Part shown: positions 24,334-32,140 of the stretch, one piece after another
Numbering within the stretch: position 1 is the stretch's first letter
Layout: each line of letters starts with the position of its first letter
Source of the DNA: JACVRW01 sp963821275
GTDB taxonomy: Bacteria > Actinomycetota > Thermoleophilia > Solirubrobacterales > Thermoleophilaceae
NCBI GenBank assembly: GCA_963821275.1
Contig: CAWGDF010000006.1
Span: 1-64,000 of the forward strand
Length of the DNA stretch: 64,000 nucleotides
Direction of reading: 5' to 3'
Notes under the pieces: generated by a model
The model's input: the letters and a program-made list of their open reading frames with translations, nothing else
Databases searched by the model: none
Told to the model about the DNA's origin: nothing
Translations under genes and position numbers: made by a program

Positions 24334-25679
24334 CGTTTCGCCAGGCCGCGCCGGGCCAGCAGGTCGCGCAGCTCCAGCAGCGCCGTGTAGGTGGGGAGCG
24401 CGAACAGCCGCTCACCGGACGCGCTGCGGAGGGCGCGGTCGAGGGAGGCGCCGAGGTCGCGCTCCACCGCGATGTCCGCCTCCTCCAGACCGGCGTACTT
24501 CAGCCGCAGCGCCATCTCCTCGGCCCGGGTGCCCGAGCAGGTCGCGCGCCCCACCCGGCCCGCCAGGACCTCGAAGTCGGCGTCCCAGATCCAGGACACA
24601 TCCCGGCCGTCCGCGATCCGGTCGTTGAGCGCCAGCCAGAGGTCGAGCCGCCCGTCCTCCAGCGTGAGCGTGCGCAGCACCTCGTTCGCCCCCGCGGGGT
24701 TCTTGATCAGGAGAATGGAGAGCATCCGTCCGTCGACGGGAATCGTCTCCACCCGGCCGAACGCGCCCTCGAAGCCGGCCAGCGCCTCTCCCACGGCGGC
24801 GAGCGGGACGCCCAGCTCGAGCGCGGTCGCGGCGGCGGCCACCGCGTTGTAGACGTTGTAGAGACCGGGGACCGGCAGGCGGACGCTCAGCTCGCCGTGG
24901 GGGGTGCGCAGCTCGACCTCCGAACCCTGCATCCCCTCGAGCCGCACGCGGGTGGCGGCCACCTGCGGCCGTGGGCGCTCGCGGCCGCAGTTGGGGCAGC
25001 GGTAGCGGCCCAGGTGCCCCAGGTAGACGGCCTCGTAGATGTAGGGAGCGCCGCAGTTGCGGCAGTGCTTGCTGTCCGCGGCGTGCTGCAGGCCGGGCAG
25101 CGCCTGGCTGTCGTCCTCGACGCCGAAGTAGGTCACGGCCCGGCGTTCGCGGCCGAGGTCGGCCACCAGCGGGTCGTCCGCGTTCAGCACGAACCCGGCA
25201 CGGCCGTCGAGCTCGGCCACCGTCTCCGACCAGCGGTCCGCCAGCAGCTCCAGCTCCCCGTAGCGATCGAGCTGGTCGCGGAACAGGTTGGCGAGCAGCA
25301 GCAGCCGGGGCGGCACCTCGCGGGCCACGCCCGAGAGCCAGGCCTCGTCGACCTCGAACAGGCCGAGCTGGCCCGGCTCGCTGCCCGCATCGAGCAGCGC
25401 CGTGGCGACGCCCCAGGCCATGTTGGAGCCCGCCCGGTTGTGCACCACCCGGCGGCCGTCGCGCTCCAGCGCCGCCGCGATCATCGCGGCCGTCGTCGTC
25501 TTGCCGTTGGTGGCGGAGAGCAGCACGGACCCGCCCTCCAGCTCGGACGCCATCCGGCTCAGGGCGTCGGGCGACAGGCGCAGCAACAGCCGGCCCGGGG
25601 CCGTGGTGCCGCCGCTGCGGCCGCTGCGGCGGCTGACGCCCCGCGTCAGCCGGGCGAGCGCGCGGGCTGGCCGGAACAT
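24321..25679 (-). CDS. murT: Lipid II isoglutaminyl synthase, MurT subunit
   Basis: MurT is the Mur-ligase-like subunit that, with GatD, converts D-iGlu of lipid II to D-iGln. The 452-residue protein has the ATP-binding LLSATNGKTTTAAMIAAAL motif. It also has the zinc ribbon insertion typical of MurT, four cysteines in CRNCGAP...CPNCG near mid-protein, and the C-terminal Mur ligase domain with IKNPAGANEVLRTL. It starts in an ATGA overlap with the lipid kinase gene upstream. Presence of MurT/GatD agrees with an actinobacterial cell wall. Confidence 0.93.
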   Translation of the reverse strand: MFRPARALARLTRGVSRRSGRSGGTTAPGRLLLRLSPDALSRMASELEGGSVLLSATNGKTTTAAMIAAALERDGRRVVHNRAGSNMAWGVATALLDAGSEPGQLGLFEVDEAWLSGVAREVPPRLLLLANLFRDQLDRYGELELLADRWSETVAELDGRAGFVLNADDPLVADLGRERRAVTYFGVEDDSQALPGLQHAADSKHCRNCGAPYIYEAVYLGHLGRYRCPNCGRERPRPQVAATRVRLEGMQGSEVELRTPHGELSVRLPVPGLYNVYNAVAAAATALELGVPLAAVGEALAGFEGAFGRVETIPVDGRMLSILLIKNPAGANEVLRTLTLEDGRLDLWLALNDRIADGRDVSWIWDADFEVLAGRVGRATCSGTRAEEMALRLKYAGLEEADIAVERDLGASLDRALRSASGERLFALPTYTALLELRDLLARRGLAKRWSE

Positions 25680-26563
25680 CAGCTGCCGCTTCGGGGGACG
25701 ATGACGCGCAGGCAGCGGCGTTCCACACGCATGGTTGCCGGCGTGGCGGCGATCGGATCGCCGTCGGCGTAGACCACGAAGGGGCGGTCGGAGGCCACCT
25801 CCACCGCCTCTCCTCGCAGCAGCTCCACCCAGGGCGAGTCGAGGTGCGTCCCCTTGAAGACGCGCGGCAGGCTGCGCAGAAAGGTCAGCTTCGAGCAGCG
25901 CTTGGTGATCAGCACGTCGAGCTGCCCGTCGTCCAGCTCGGCCTGCGGCAGCAGGTACATGCCGCCGCCGTAGGCCTTCGAGTTCCCGACGGCGACCGAG
26001 TAGCCGCTGACCTCGTGCCGCTCGCCGTCCACGGTCACGCTGAACGCCGCGGGCTTCCAGGCCGCCAGCGCGCGCAGGGCGGCGTAGAGGTAGACCGCGT
26101 CGCCCCGGACCAGCTTGGCCTCGTTGGCGATTCGGTTGGCGTCCGAATCGAAGCCCAGGCTGGCGATCCCCATGTAGGGGGTGCCGTTGGCCTCGGCCAC
26201 GTCGAGCAGGCGCTCCTCGCCCTCGACCGCGATCCGCGTCGCCTCGGCCACGTCACGAGGGATGCCGAGAACGCGCGCCAGGTCGTTGCCGCGCCCGCAG
26301 GGGATCAGGGCGAGCTCCCCGCGGTTGCCCTTCAGCGCGCCGGCCAGTGGACGCAGGAGACCGTCGCCGCCCACGGCCGCCACGGTCTCGCCCTGTCCCG
26401 CGGCGCGGGCGGCCTCCTCGCCGGCGTGCTCGATGCTGCGCGTGGTCACGGTCCGGTGCGGCGCCCCGAGCTCGTCCAGCACGGCATGGATCCGGGGCAG
26501 CGCCTGCAGCGCCCTGCCGCCCGCCGAGGCCGGGTTGACCAGCAGCGCGAAGCGCCGACTCAC
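25679..26563 (-). CDS. Diacylglycerol kinase family lipid kinase
   Basis: A 294-residue member of the DagK/YegS/BmrU family, which phosphorylates diacylglycerol or sphingosine-like lipids with ATP at the membrane. It opens with FALLVNPASAGGRA. The nucleotide-binding loop reads AVGGDGLL, where most members have GGDGT. PCGRGNDLARVLGIP and the C-terminal YADGDPI strand are typical. It overlaps murT (ATGA) and the class II amidotransferase gene, so it is part of the five-gene envelope operon, perhaps recycling diacylglycerol produced by wall polymer synthesis. Confidence 0.87.
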   Translation of the reverse strand: MSRRFALLVNPASAGGRALQALPRIHAVLDELGAPHRTVTTRSIEHAGEEAARAAGQGETVAAVGGDGLLRPLAGALKGNRGELALIPCGRGNDLARVLGIPRDVAEATRIAVEGEERLLDVAEANGTPYMGIASLGFDSDANRIANEAKLVRGDAVYLYAALRALAAWKPAAFSVTVDGERHEVSGYSVAVGNSKAYGGGMYLLPQAELDDGQLDVLITKRCSKLTFLRSLPRVFKGTHLDSPWVELLRGEAVEVASDRPFVVYADGDPIAATPATMRVERRCLRVIVPRSGS

Positions 26564-27375
26564 TCCGTGGCCGCGGCTGCCTCGCGGGCCCGGGCCTCCG
26601 CGGCCGCGCCGCGCTCGGCGCCGCGCAGGTGCGGCTGGAGGTCGACCTTGCCGATGCTCGCCTCCGCCACGAGCTCGTCGCCGAGCAGGCGCTCGGCGTG
26701 CGGCTCCTCGAGGTCCTCAGGATCCAGCACGAGCAGGACGTCCTGCTGCACGCTGTGCCAGGGCTCGTTCGTGACCCTCTCTGACGCCACCAGGAGCTGT
26801 CCCGGCCGCGGCAGCCAATGCAGCTCGAACAGGCCCAGGCGATAGGCGAAGAGCCGCTGGCCGTCCGCGAACAGGAAGTTGAGGCCCGAGAACGGAGAGC
26901 ACTTCACGGTCGTCCGCACCGCCCGCCTGAGGCAGTCGATCGGTTCGGCCGGGTCATAGCTCGACATCAGCAGGTTGAAGAAGTGCTCGGAGTCGGTGTC
27001 GCCGATCGGCGGGCTCACGCTGCGGTCGATCAGGCGCGGATAGCGGACGATGGTGCCGTTGTGGCCGAACGAGTAGGTGCCGAGGCAGAAGGGATGGGTG
27101 TTGACCAGCGAGAGGCCGCCCATCGTCGCCCGGCGCACGTGCACGTTGAACATCCGGCCGCGGGTCGCCGTGGCCTGCTGGAAGGCGCCGTCGCGGTGGG
27201 CCGCCTCCGGGAACCGGACGAGCTTGAGATCGCTGGCGTCCGGCCGCTCGTAGACGGCCATGCCCCAGCCCGAGTCGTGCTCCTCGGACTGGCGGATCAG
27301 CGGGTTCTCCGCCTCGAGGAGCTCGTGCTCGATGGAGACGGGCTCCGCGGCGACGCACCCGAATACTCGGCACAT
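26560..27375 (-). CDS. Class II glutamine amidotransferase (YafJ/GATase_4 family)
   Basis: A 271-residue Ntn-type amidotransferase. Met is followed directly by the catalytic Cys (MCRVFGC), which fixes the start at 27375. The conserved HVRRATMG and FGHNGTIVRYP segments bind glutamine, and SEHFFNLLM follows as in the YafJ group. No synthetase domain is fused, so the ammonia acceptor is unknown. It is the first gene of the operon leading to the lipid kinase, murT, the methyltransferase and gatD. It overlaps the next gene by 4 bases. Confidence 0.87.
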   Translation of the reverse strand: MCRVFGCVAAEPVSIEHELLEAENPLIRQSEEHDSGWGMAVYERPDASDLKLVRFPEAAHRDGAFQQATATRGRMFNVHVRRATMGGLSLVNTHPFCLGTYSFGHNGTIVRYPRLIDRSVSPPIGDTDSEHFFNLLMSSYDPAEPIDCLRRAVRTTVKCSPFSGLNFLFADGQRLFAYRLGLFELHWLPRPGQLLVASERVTNEPWHSVQQDVLLVLDPEDLEEPHAERLLGDELVAEASIGKVDLQPHLRGAERGAAAEARAREAAAATE

Positions 27376-27385
27376 GAGGAACCCA

Positions 27386-27391
27386 ACGTTA
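27386..27391 (-). promoter_or_regulatory. -10 element of the murT/gatD operon
   Basis: TAACGT on the minus strand lies 10 bases before ATG 27375. The short leader, without a Shine-Dalgarno, suggests a near-leaderless mRNA for the whole five-gene operon. Confidence 0.35.
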
Positions 27392-27429
27392 CCGGGGGCG
27401 AACTTTGCAGGCTCCCGACTTCTCTGGGC

Positions 27430-27936
27430 ATGAGCACCACACCGACTGAGCCCCGGCGCATCTGGTGGGCGCGCCCGCGCAAGCTGTGTGCGCTCGAGCG
27501 CCCCGGGGGAGGGGGGAGGAGCCACCGCCCGGCGCGTCGCGGCGCCGAGATCGCCTGGCTGCAGGCCCGCGGCGTGCGGCTCGTCGTCTCCACGATGGCC
27601 ACCCGGCACAACCTCGCCGCCTACGAGGAGGCGGGTCTCGAGTGGCGGCACGTTCCGGTGCCCGACACCACCGGGGGCGCCGATGCCCTCGAGGAGCTGG
27701 TCGCCCTGATTCGGCGCGAGCTCCGCCGCCGGGGGGCGGTGGCCGTCCATGGCAACCGCCACACGGACTTCGTGGCGGCGGTCTGCGCGGCCTACCTGCG
27801 CGCCGAGCGGGACACCGAGCCCGCGCGCGCCCTCGCCGAAGCCGCCGCGGCTGGGCTGGCGGTCACCCCGGCCTCCTGCGCGTTGCTCGGGGTCGAGTCC
27901 GAGGAGGTGAGCGCCAGGGTCGACGCGTTGACATAG
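27430..27936 (+). CDS. Dual-specificity-phosphatase-like protein lacking the catalytic motif
   Basis: A 168-residue soluble protein. GVRLVVSTMATRHNLAAYEEAGLEWRHVPVPD matches the usual strand-helix pattern before the signature of small dual-specificity phosphatases. Where a HCxxxxxR loop is expected, it reads VHGNRHTDFVAAV, so both the nucleophilic Cys and the Arg are absent. It could be a pseudophosphatase that binds phosphoproteins, or the resemblance may be superficial. It is transcribed away from the murT operon and ends 8 bases before the convergent HAD gene. Confidence 0.5.
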   Translation: MSTTPTEPRRIWWARPRKLCALERPGGGGRSHRPARRGAEIAWLQARGVRLVVSTMATRHNLAAYEEAGLEWRHVPVPDTTGGADALEELVALIRRELRRRGAVAVHGNRHTDFVAAVCAAYLRAERDTEPARALAEAAAAGLAVTPASCALLGVESEEVSARVDALT

Positions 27937-27944
27937 AGGCCCCG

Positions 27945-28749
27945 CTAACGCGGGGAGGCGCTCAGAAGCTCGCCCAGTGTCTCGGCCACGGCTACCGGTG
28001 CCGGCTCGAGCCCGTCCACGTCTGCGGCGCGCGCGCCGCCGCTCAGCACGAGCGCGGCGTCGAGCTTTGCCGCTGCGGCGGCGCCCAGGTCGGTGTCCAC
28101 CCGGTCGCCGACGACCAGCGTGCGGCCGTCGCCCAGACGGTCCAGCGCGGTGAGCATCAGCTGAGGCTGAGGCTTGCCCACGATCTCGGCGCTGTGGCCG
28201 CTGGCGTACTCAACCGCCGCCAGGATGGCGCCGGTGCCGGGCCACAGCCCGTCCTGCTGCGGGTAGGTCGGGTCGCGCCCGGTGGCCAGGAAGTCGGCGC
28301 CACGGCGGACCGCGAGGCGTGGCCTGGCGAAGGTCGTCGTAGACCAGGTCCTCGGTCCCGGCCACGACCACGACCTCGGCGCGCGAGGCCAGGTCCGTGC
28401 CGTTGAGCAACCGCAGCCCGGCGTCGGCCACGTGGCGGTGCAACGACGGCGTGCCGATCACGAACGCCGTGCGGCCCGACCGGCTCTCGGCCAGCAGGTG
28501 CTGCACGGCGCCGCCCACGGTCACCACGTCGCGCAGCGACGCCCGGATCCCGAGACGCCAGAGCCGGGTCACGTAGTCCTCGGTTGCGCTGCGGGGGTCG
28601 TTGGTCGCGAAGGCCACGCGCTTGCCGGCCTCACGTAGCTCGCTGAGGGCCTCTACCGCGCCGGGCGTGGCCTCGTCTCCGATCCACACGCAGCCGTCCA
28701 GATCGAGGATGAACTGGTCGTAGCGGGCGGCGAGGGGGGAGATCGGCAC
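27945..28749 (-). pseudogene. HAD-family sugar phosphatase (NagD-like), one frameshift
   Basis: NagD-like HAD phosphatases dephosphorylate sugar or nucleotide phosphates. The N-terminal part has the nucleophile motif FILDLDGCVW and the motif II segment VAFATNDPRS. The C-terminal part has GKPQPQLMLTAL (motif III Lys) and VVGDRVDTDLGAAAAAKL (motif IV). Between them the frame changes near 28314-28318: LRQAT must be joined to LAVRRGADFLATG, equal to one extra base. Both halves are otherwise intact and add up to a family-length protein of about 267 residues. A sequencing or assembly error is as likely as real inactivation. GTG 28749 is the start. Confidence 0.82.
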
Positions 28750-28754
28750 GTCGC

Positions 28755-28761
28755 TAGCCTA
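28755..28761. promoter_or_regulatory. Overlapping divergent -10 elements (HAD gene and cnoX-like gene)
   Basis: TAGCCTA reads TAGCCT on plus (8 bases before GTG 28769) and TAGGCT on minus (6 bases before GTG 28749). One 7-base site appears to serve both genes as a bidirectional, leaderless promoter. Confidence 0.5.
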
Positions 28762-28768
28762 CGACCCC

Positions 28769-29536
28769 GTGGCTGACGGAAATGCAGTCGGGGTTAGCCC
28801 CCAGCCCGCAATCGTCGACGTCGACGAGCGGGACTTCGAGCAGCGGGTCGTCGAGCGCTCGCGCGAGCTGCCCGTGGTCGTCGATTTCTGGGCCGCCTGG
28901 TGTGGTCCCTGCAAGCAGCTCACCCCTGTGCTGGAGCGGGCCACCGCCGCACGGCCGGGCAAGGTGGAGCTCGCCAAGGTCGACGTCGACAGCAACCAGG
29001 GGCTCGCCGCCGCGTTCCGGATCCAGGGCATCCCGGCGGTCAAGGCCTTCCGCGACGGCCGCGTGGCCGACGAGTTCACCGGTGCGCTGCCGCCGGCGGA
29101 GGTGGAGCGCTTCTTCGATGCGCTCGTCCCCTCGGAGGCAGACGACCTGGCCGAGGCGGGGGACGAGGATGCCCTGCGGCGCGCGCTGGAGATCGATCCT
29201 TCGCAGGCGCTGGCCCGGCGCAAGCTGGCTCGCCTCCTGCTGGGGCGTGGCGAGGAGGCCGAGGCGCTGGCGCTGCTGGAGGGCGCGTCAGGCGACTTTG
29301 TGGCCGACGGTCTGGTGGCCCGGGCCCGCCTCGGCGACGCCGGCCTGAGCCCGGCTTTCGATGCCTGGGACGCGGGTGACTTCGAACGGGCGCTGGCGCT
29401 CCTGCTCGAGGCACTGCCGGACCGCGAGCGCCAGGATCTGGTCCGGCGCGTGATGGTGGGGATCTTCACCGAGCTTGGCGCCGACCACCCGCTGGCGCGC
29501 GACTACCGGCGCAGGCTCAGCTCCGCTCTCAACTGA
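28769..29536 (+). CDS. Thioredoxin-domain chaperone with TPR tail (CnoX/YbbN-like)
   Basis: A 255-residue protein. Residues about 15-110 form a thioredoxin domain with active site WCGPC and the cis-proline in QGIPAVKAF. The remainder is helical with TPR-like repeats (ALEIDPSQALARRKLARLLLGRGEEAEALALL). This matches CnoX/YbbN, a co-chaperone that protects proteins from oxidation and passes them to GroEL. Here the CxxC is retained, as in redox-active members and unlike E. coli CnoX. GTG 28769 is used, 8 bases after a shared -10 element. Confidence 0.88.
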   Translation: MADGNAVGVSPQPAIVDVDERDFEQRVVERSRELPVVVDFWAAWCGPCKQLTPVLERATAARPGKVELAKVDVDSNQGLAAAFRIQGIPAVKAFRDGRVADEFTGALPPAEVERFFDALVPSEADDLAEAGDEDALRRALEIDPSQALARRKLARLLLGRGEEAEALALLEGASGDFVADGLVARARLGDAGLSPAFDAWDAGDFERALALLLEALPDRERQDLVRRVMVGIFTELGADHPLARDYRRRLSSALN

Positions 29537-29539
29537 GGA

Positions 29540-30160
29540 TCAGCCGGGCGGCCCTGTCGCCCGCGCCGTCCGGGCGCGGGACTGCCGCCGCCGGCCCAGC
29601 AGCACGAGCACGCCCAGCACGATCACCACGGCCAGGAAGCCGAAGAAGATCGCCGGCCCGGTGCCGAGGCCGCCGAAGGGCAGCGCGATGAGGCTGACCA
29701 GGCCGAACCCCACCGCCAGCAGCACGATCACGAGCAGGATCAGGAGGACGATGCCGCGGATGCGGGCCACGATCCCGGCGCTGGAGGGCGGGATCAACAG
29801 CCCCATCATCCGGAGCATGAACAGCTGGCGCCCGGACGGCGCCTCCTGGCCGAGGCGCTCCATGGCGTCCTTCAGCTCGTCGGGGCGCCGCTCGGCGAGC
29901 GCGAGCGAGGCCTTCATCATCTGCCGCAGGGCCGGCCGCTCCTGCGGATGGCAGCCCGCGAGGGCCTCGTTGAAGTACTTCCGGGCCGCCTTGACGTCGT
30001 AGCGCTCCGCCGCGCGGGCGCCGAGGATGGCCTTCGCAGCCACGCGGTGCTTCGACTCGCTCTGGAGCTGCTCGTCGGTACGCGACTCGAGCTGCGGGAT
30101 CGCCGCCAGCGCGCCGACCTGCATCTGCATCTTGATCTGCTTCTGCTTGGCCACCGCCAC
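29540..30160 (-). CDS. Uncharacterised membrane protein with N-terminal helical region
   Basis: I do not recognise the family. The first 125 residues are hydrophilic and helical, with a TPR-like stretch (AAERYDVKAARKYFNEALAG, MKASLALAERRPDELKDAMERLG). Two strongly hydrophobic segments follow (GIVLLILLVIVLLAVGFGLV and IFFGFLAVVIVLGVLVLL), then an Arg-rich tail. It is probably anchored with both soluble ends in the cytoplasm. GTG 30160 gives 206 residues; a second GTG two codons later is also possible. Its stop lies 4 bases from the convergent thioredoxin gene. Confidence 0.68.
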   Translation of the reverse strand: MAVAKQKQIKMQMQVGALAAIPQLESRTDEQLQSESKHRVAAKAILGARAAERYDVKAARKYFNEALAGCHPQERPALRQMMKASLALAERRPDELKDAMERLGQEAPSGRQLFMLRMMGLLIPPSSAGIVARIRGIVLLILLVIVLLAVGFGLVSLIALPFGGLGTGPAIFFGFLAVVIVLGVLVLLGRRRQSRARTARATGPPG

Positions 30161-30252
30161 CGGAGTCTGTCAGACCGAGAGGCGCGATCAGGGTCCGATT
30201 CTCAGCCCTTCCCAGGGTTTTCGACCCGACCCCCGGCGGGTACCGGGAGGGC

Positions 30253-30495
30253 ATGACCATTGGGATCATCATCGGCGTGTGCATCGTGCTGTTGGTGCTG
30301 GCCTTCCTGCTTCCTCGGCTCTCGCGCGGGCCGCAGCGTGGGGTGGATCGCACCCTCGGAGTGGGCCAGCGAGCAGGCGGAAAGGCCCCCGGGCCGATCG
30401 GAAAGCTGTTCTCCAAGACGTTCGGCACCTCGCGCAAGGCCACCAACAAGAGCGCGTCCACGGGCCGCAAGGGCCGCAGCAAGCTGCCGCTCTGA
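30253..30495 (+). CDS. Small membrane protein with basic tail, 80 residues
   Basis: MTIGIIIGVCIVLLVLAFLLPRLS forms one transmembrane segment at the N-terminus. It is followed by a Gly/Lys/Arg-rich cytoplasmic tail (GVGQRAGGKAPGPIGKLF, SRKATNKSASTGRKG). The pattern resembles small conserved actinobacterial membrane proteins of unknown role (possibly the DUF6411 group; not certain). Codon third positions are GC-rich as in neighbours. GGGAGGG precedes the ATG by 2 bases. Confidence 0.65.
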   Translation: MTIGIIIGVCIVLLVLAFLLPRLSRGPQRGVDRTLGVGQRAGGKAPGPIGKLFSKTFGTSRKATNKSASTGRKGRSKLPL

Positions 30496-30496
30496 G

Positions 30497-30521
30497 CCCG
30501 CCGGCGGCGGCCCGCGGCGGG
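30497..30521. terminator. Hairpin between convergent small membrane protein and DivIVA genes
   Basis: CCCGCCG at 30497-30503 pairs with CGGCGGG at 30515-30521 around an 11-base loop, directly after the small membrane gene stop. There is no T-tract, and the arms are short, so support is modest. Confidence 0.3.
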
Positions 30522-30541
30522 GGCGCCGTCGCCCGTAGGCG

Positions 30542-31417
30542 CTACTGCCCGTCAGGGGCGGGCTTGCGCGTGTCGTAGAGCGACGGCTCGCCGGCCGCCT
30601 CGGGCGGCTCGAGCCCGCGCGGAGGTGCCCCGCCGGCGTGCGTCTGCGGCTGAGTCCCCGGCAGCGGCGGCCCGGGGGAGGCGCCGCCTGGTCGGCGTTC
30701 CTGCTCGTCTCTCGGTGTGTCCTCCGGGAGCTCGCCCTCGGGCGGCGCCGGTTCCGCAGCTCCTTGGTCCGGGGGGTCCTCAGCGAGCTCTTCCGCCGCC
30801 GGCCGGGCGTCGTCCTCCGGCAGCCCGGCAGCGGCTTCGGCGGCTCCTCCCGGCAGCAGGTCGAGCTCAACCTCCGCGGTGGGCGCGTCGGTCTCCTGCG
30901 CCGGCCCGGCCTCCGCCTCGCGCAGGGGCGCAGGAAGCTGGACGCGCTCGATCGCGTCGTCGGCCGTTGCGAGCACCTCGTCCGCCAGCTGGCGGATGTC
31001 CTCGATCAAACGCTTGCGCTCCTCCCACAGGATCCGCGTGTCGACGATCACCTGCTCGGCGTATGCGTCGGCGTCGCGCCGGGCTATCTCGGCCTCGCGG
31101 TCGGCGCGTTGGATGCGGCCCTCGGCCTGCGCGCGTGAGCGCGCGGCGATCTCGTCGCCGGTCTCGTGCGCCCGCTGCAGGATCCCGGCGGTCTCCTCGC
31201 CGACCTGGTCGAGCGCGCGCTGGATCACCGCCTCGCGGCTCTGCAGGCTCTCCAGCTCGCCGACGAGCTGGGCCATCTCCTCCACGAAGGCGTCCACCTC
31301 CTGGCGGTCGTAGCCGCGCACCGCGACGGGGAAGGTCCGCTCCCGGATCTCGTCGGCCGCTGCGGCCGGGCGCTGCAGGTGCTGGGTGGGAAACTCGTTC
31401 GTGTCTCGGTCGGACAT
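30542..31417 (-). CDS. DivIVA-domain protein with long acidic, Pro-rich tail
   Basis: A 291-residue coiled-coil protein. FPVAVRGYDRQEVDAFVEEMAQLVGELESL at residues about 29-58 is the DivIVA membrane-binding and dimerisation module (xxGYxxxEVDxF). A continuous coiled coil extends to about residue 165. The last 120 residues are acidic and Pro/Glu-rich with no predicted fold. DivIVA-domain proteins (Wag31, SepIVA, Gpp-like) mark negatively curved membrane and organise growth or division. No fts genes are adjacent. Start ATG 31417 is 8 bases after a CATACT -10-like hexamer. Confidence 0.85.
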   Translation of the reverse strand: MSDRDTNEFPTQHLQRPAAAADEIRERTFPVAVRGYDRQEVDAFVEEMAQLVGELESLQSREAVIQRALDQVGEETAGILQRAHETGDEIAARSRAQAEGRIQRADREAEIARRDADAYAEQVIVDTRILWEERKRLIEDIRQLADEVLATADDAIERVQLPAPLREAEAGPAQETDAPTAEVELDLLPGGAAEAAAGLPEDDARPAAEELAEDPPDQGAAEPAPPEGELPEDTPRDEQERRPGGASPGPPLPGTQPQTHAGGAPPRGLEPPEAAGEPSLYDTRKPAPDGQ

Positions 31418-31425
31418 GCCTCGGA

Positions 31426-31431
31426 AGTATG
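31426..31431 (-). promoter_or_regulatory. -10 element of the DivIVA gene, leaderless layout
   Basis: CATACT on the minus strand ends 8 bases before ATG 31417; the intervening TCCGAGGC is not a good ribosome-binding site. Confidence 0.4.
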
Positions 31432-31484
31432 CCCGGGGGCCCCGATGGCAAATCGGACGGGCCGCGGGAGGCCCGTGCGCGATG

Positions 31485-31571
31485 TCAACGCTCGATAACC
31501 ACCGTTATGTCAACTTCGCCGGAAACGGCCTCCAGAACGGCGCTCGCCGGCTCCACCCGCCCGAACTTCAT
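31485..31571 (-). CDS. Possible short gene downstream of osmC-like gene
   Basis: After the OsmC stop, the same minus frame stays open for 58 codons and its 3' part looks coding. It reads LAAATLRNLEMKFGRVEPASAV and ends DITVVIER, with GC-rich third positions. ATG 31571 would give a 28-residue peptide. A TAATG at the OsmC stop opens another frame that could join this one by a one-base shift. It may be a small co-transcribed gene, or the broken remnant of one. I do not recognise it. Confidence 0.25.
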   Translation of the reverse strand: MKFGRVEPASAVLEAVSGEVDITVVIER

Positions 31572-31661
31572 CTCCAGGTTGCGCAGGGTGGCGGCCGCCA
31601 GCTCTGGCGACCACCAGGAGCGCGGAGCGCTCGGGCGCGAGCGGGAACGGCGCCGGCGCCA

Positions 31662-32093
31662 TTACTCCAGAAGCTCGGCCTCGAGCTCTATCGAATCGAC
31701 ACTCGCGAGCGCCTGGGAGACCGGGCAGCCTTCCTTCGCGGCCTCCGCCTGCTTCTGGAACTCGGCTTCGTCGATCCCGGGCACCCGGGCCTGGGTGCGC
31801 AGCACGATGCGGTTGATGGCGAACCCCTCGCCCGCCTTCTCGATCTGCACGGTGGCCTCGGTCTCCACGCTCTCGGGCGCGTAGCCAGCCTGGCCGAGGC
31901 CCAGCGACAGCGCCATCGAGAAGCAGCCCGCGTGAGCGGCCGCGATGAGCTCCTCGGGGTTCGTGCCCTCCCCCTCCTCGAAGCGCGACTGGGCCGAGTA
32001 CGCCCCCTCGTAGGCGGCGCTCGCCATCCGCATCGTCCCGGCGCCCTCGGTGAACGATCCGTCCCAGCGCGCCGTGGCCTTCCTCTTCGGCAT
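31662..32093 (-). CDS. OsmC/Ohr family peroxiredoxin
   Basis: A 143-residue OsmC-type thiol peroxidase that reduces organic hydroperoxides. The two redox cysteines are in HAGCFSMALSLGL and KEGCPVSQAL. The opening RKATARWDGSFTEGAGTM is typical of OsmC rather than Ohr, and the length is normal. ATG 32093 is preceded by GGAGAG. The gene is divergent from pdxH, and their -10-like hexamers overlap (32125-32134). Confidence 0.92.
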   Translation of the reverse strand: MPKRKATARWDGSFTEGAGTMRMASAAYEGAYSAQSRFEEGEGTNPEELIAAAHAGCFSMALSLGLGQAGYAPESVETEATVQIEKAGEGFAINRIVLRTQARVPGIDEAEFQKQAEAAKEGCPVSQALASVDSIELEAELLE

Positions 32094-32124
32094 GTCTCTC
32101 CTCTCGATCGCGTGCCGTGGGCGC

Positions 32125-32134
32125 AGCATACGAT
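32125..32134. promoter_or_regulatory. Overlapping divergent -10 elements (osmC-like and pdxH)
   Basis: TATGCT on minus (32130-32125) and TACGAT on plus (32129-32134) share the TA at 32129-32130. The plus hexamer is 6 bases before GTG 32141 of pdxH; the minus one would give a 25-base leader with a GGAGAG site for the osmC-like gene. Confidence 0.45.
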
Positions 32135-32140
32135 GACCGG

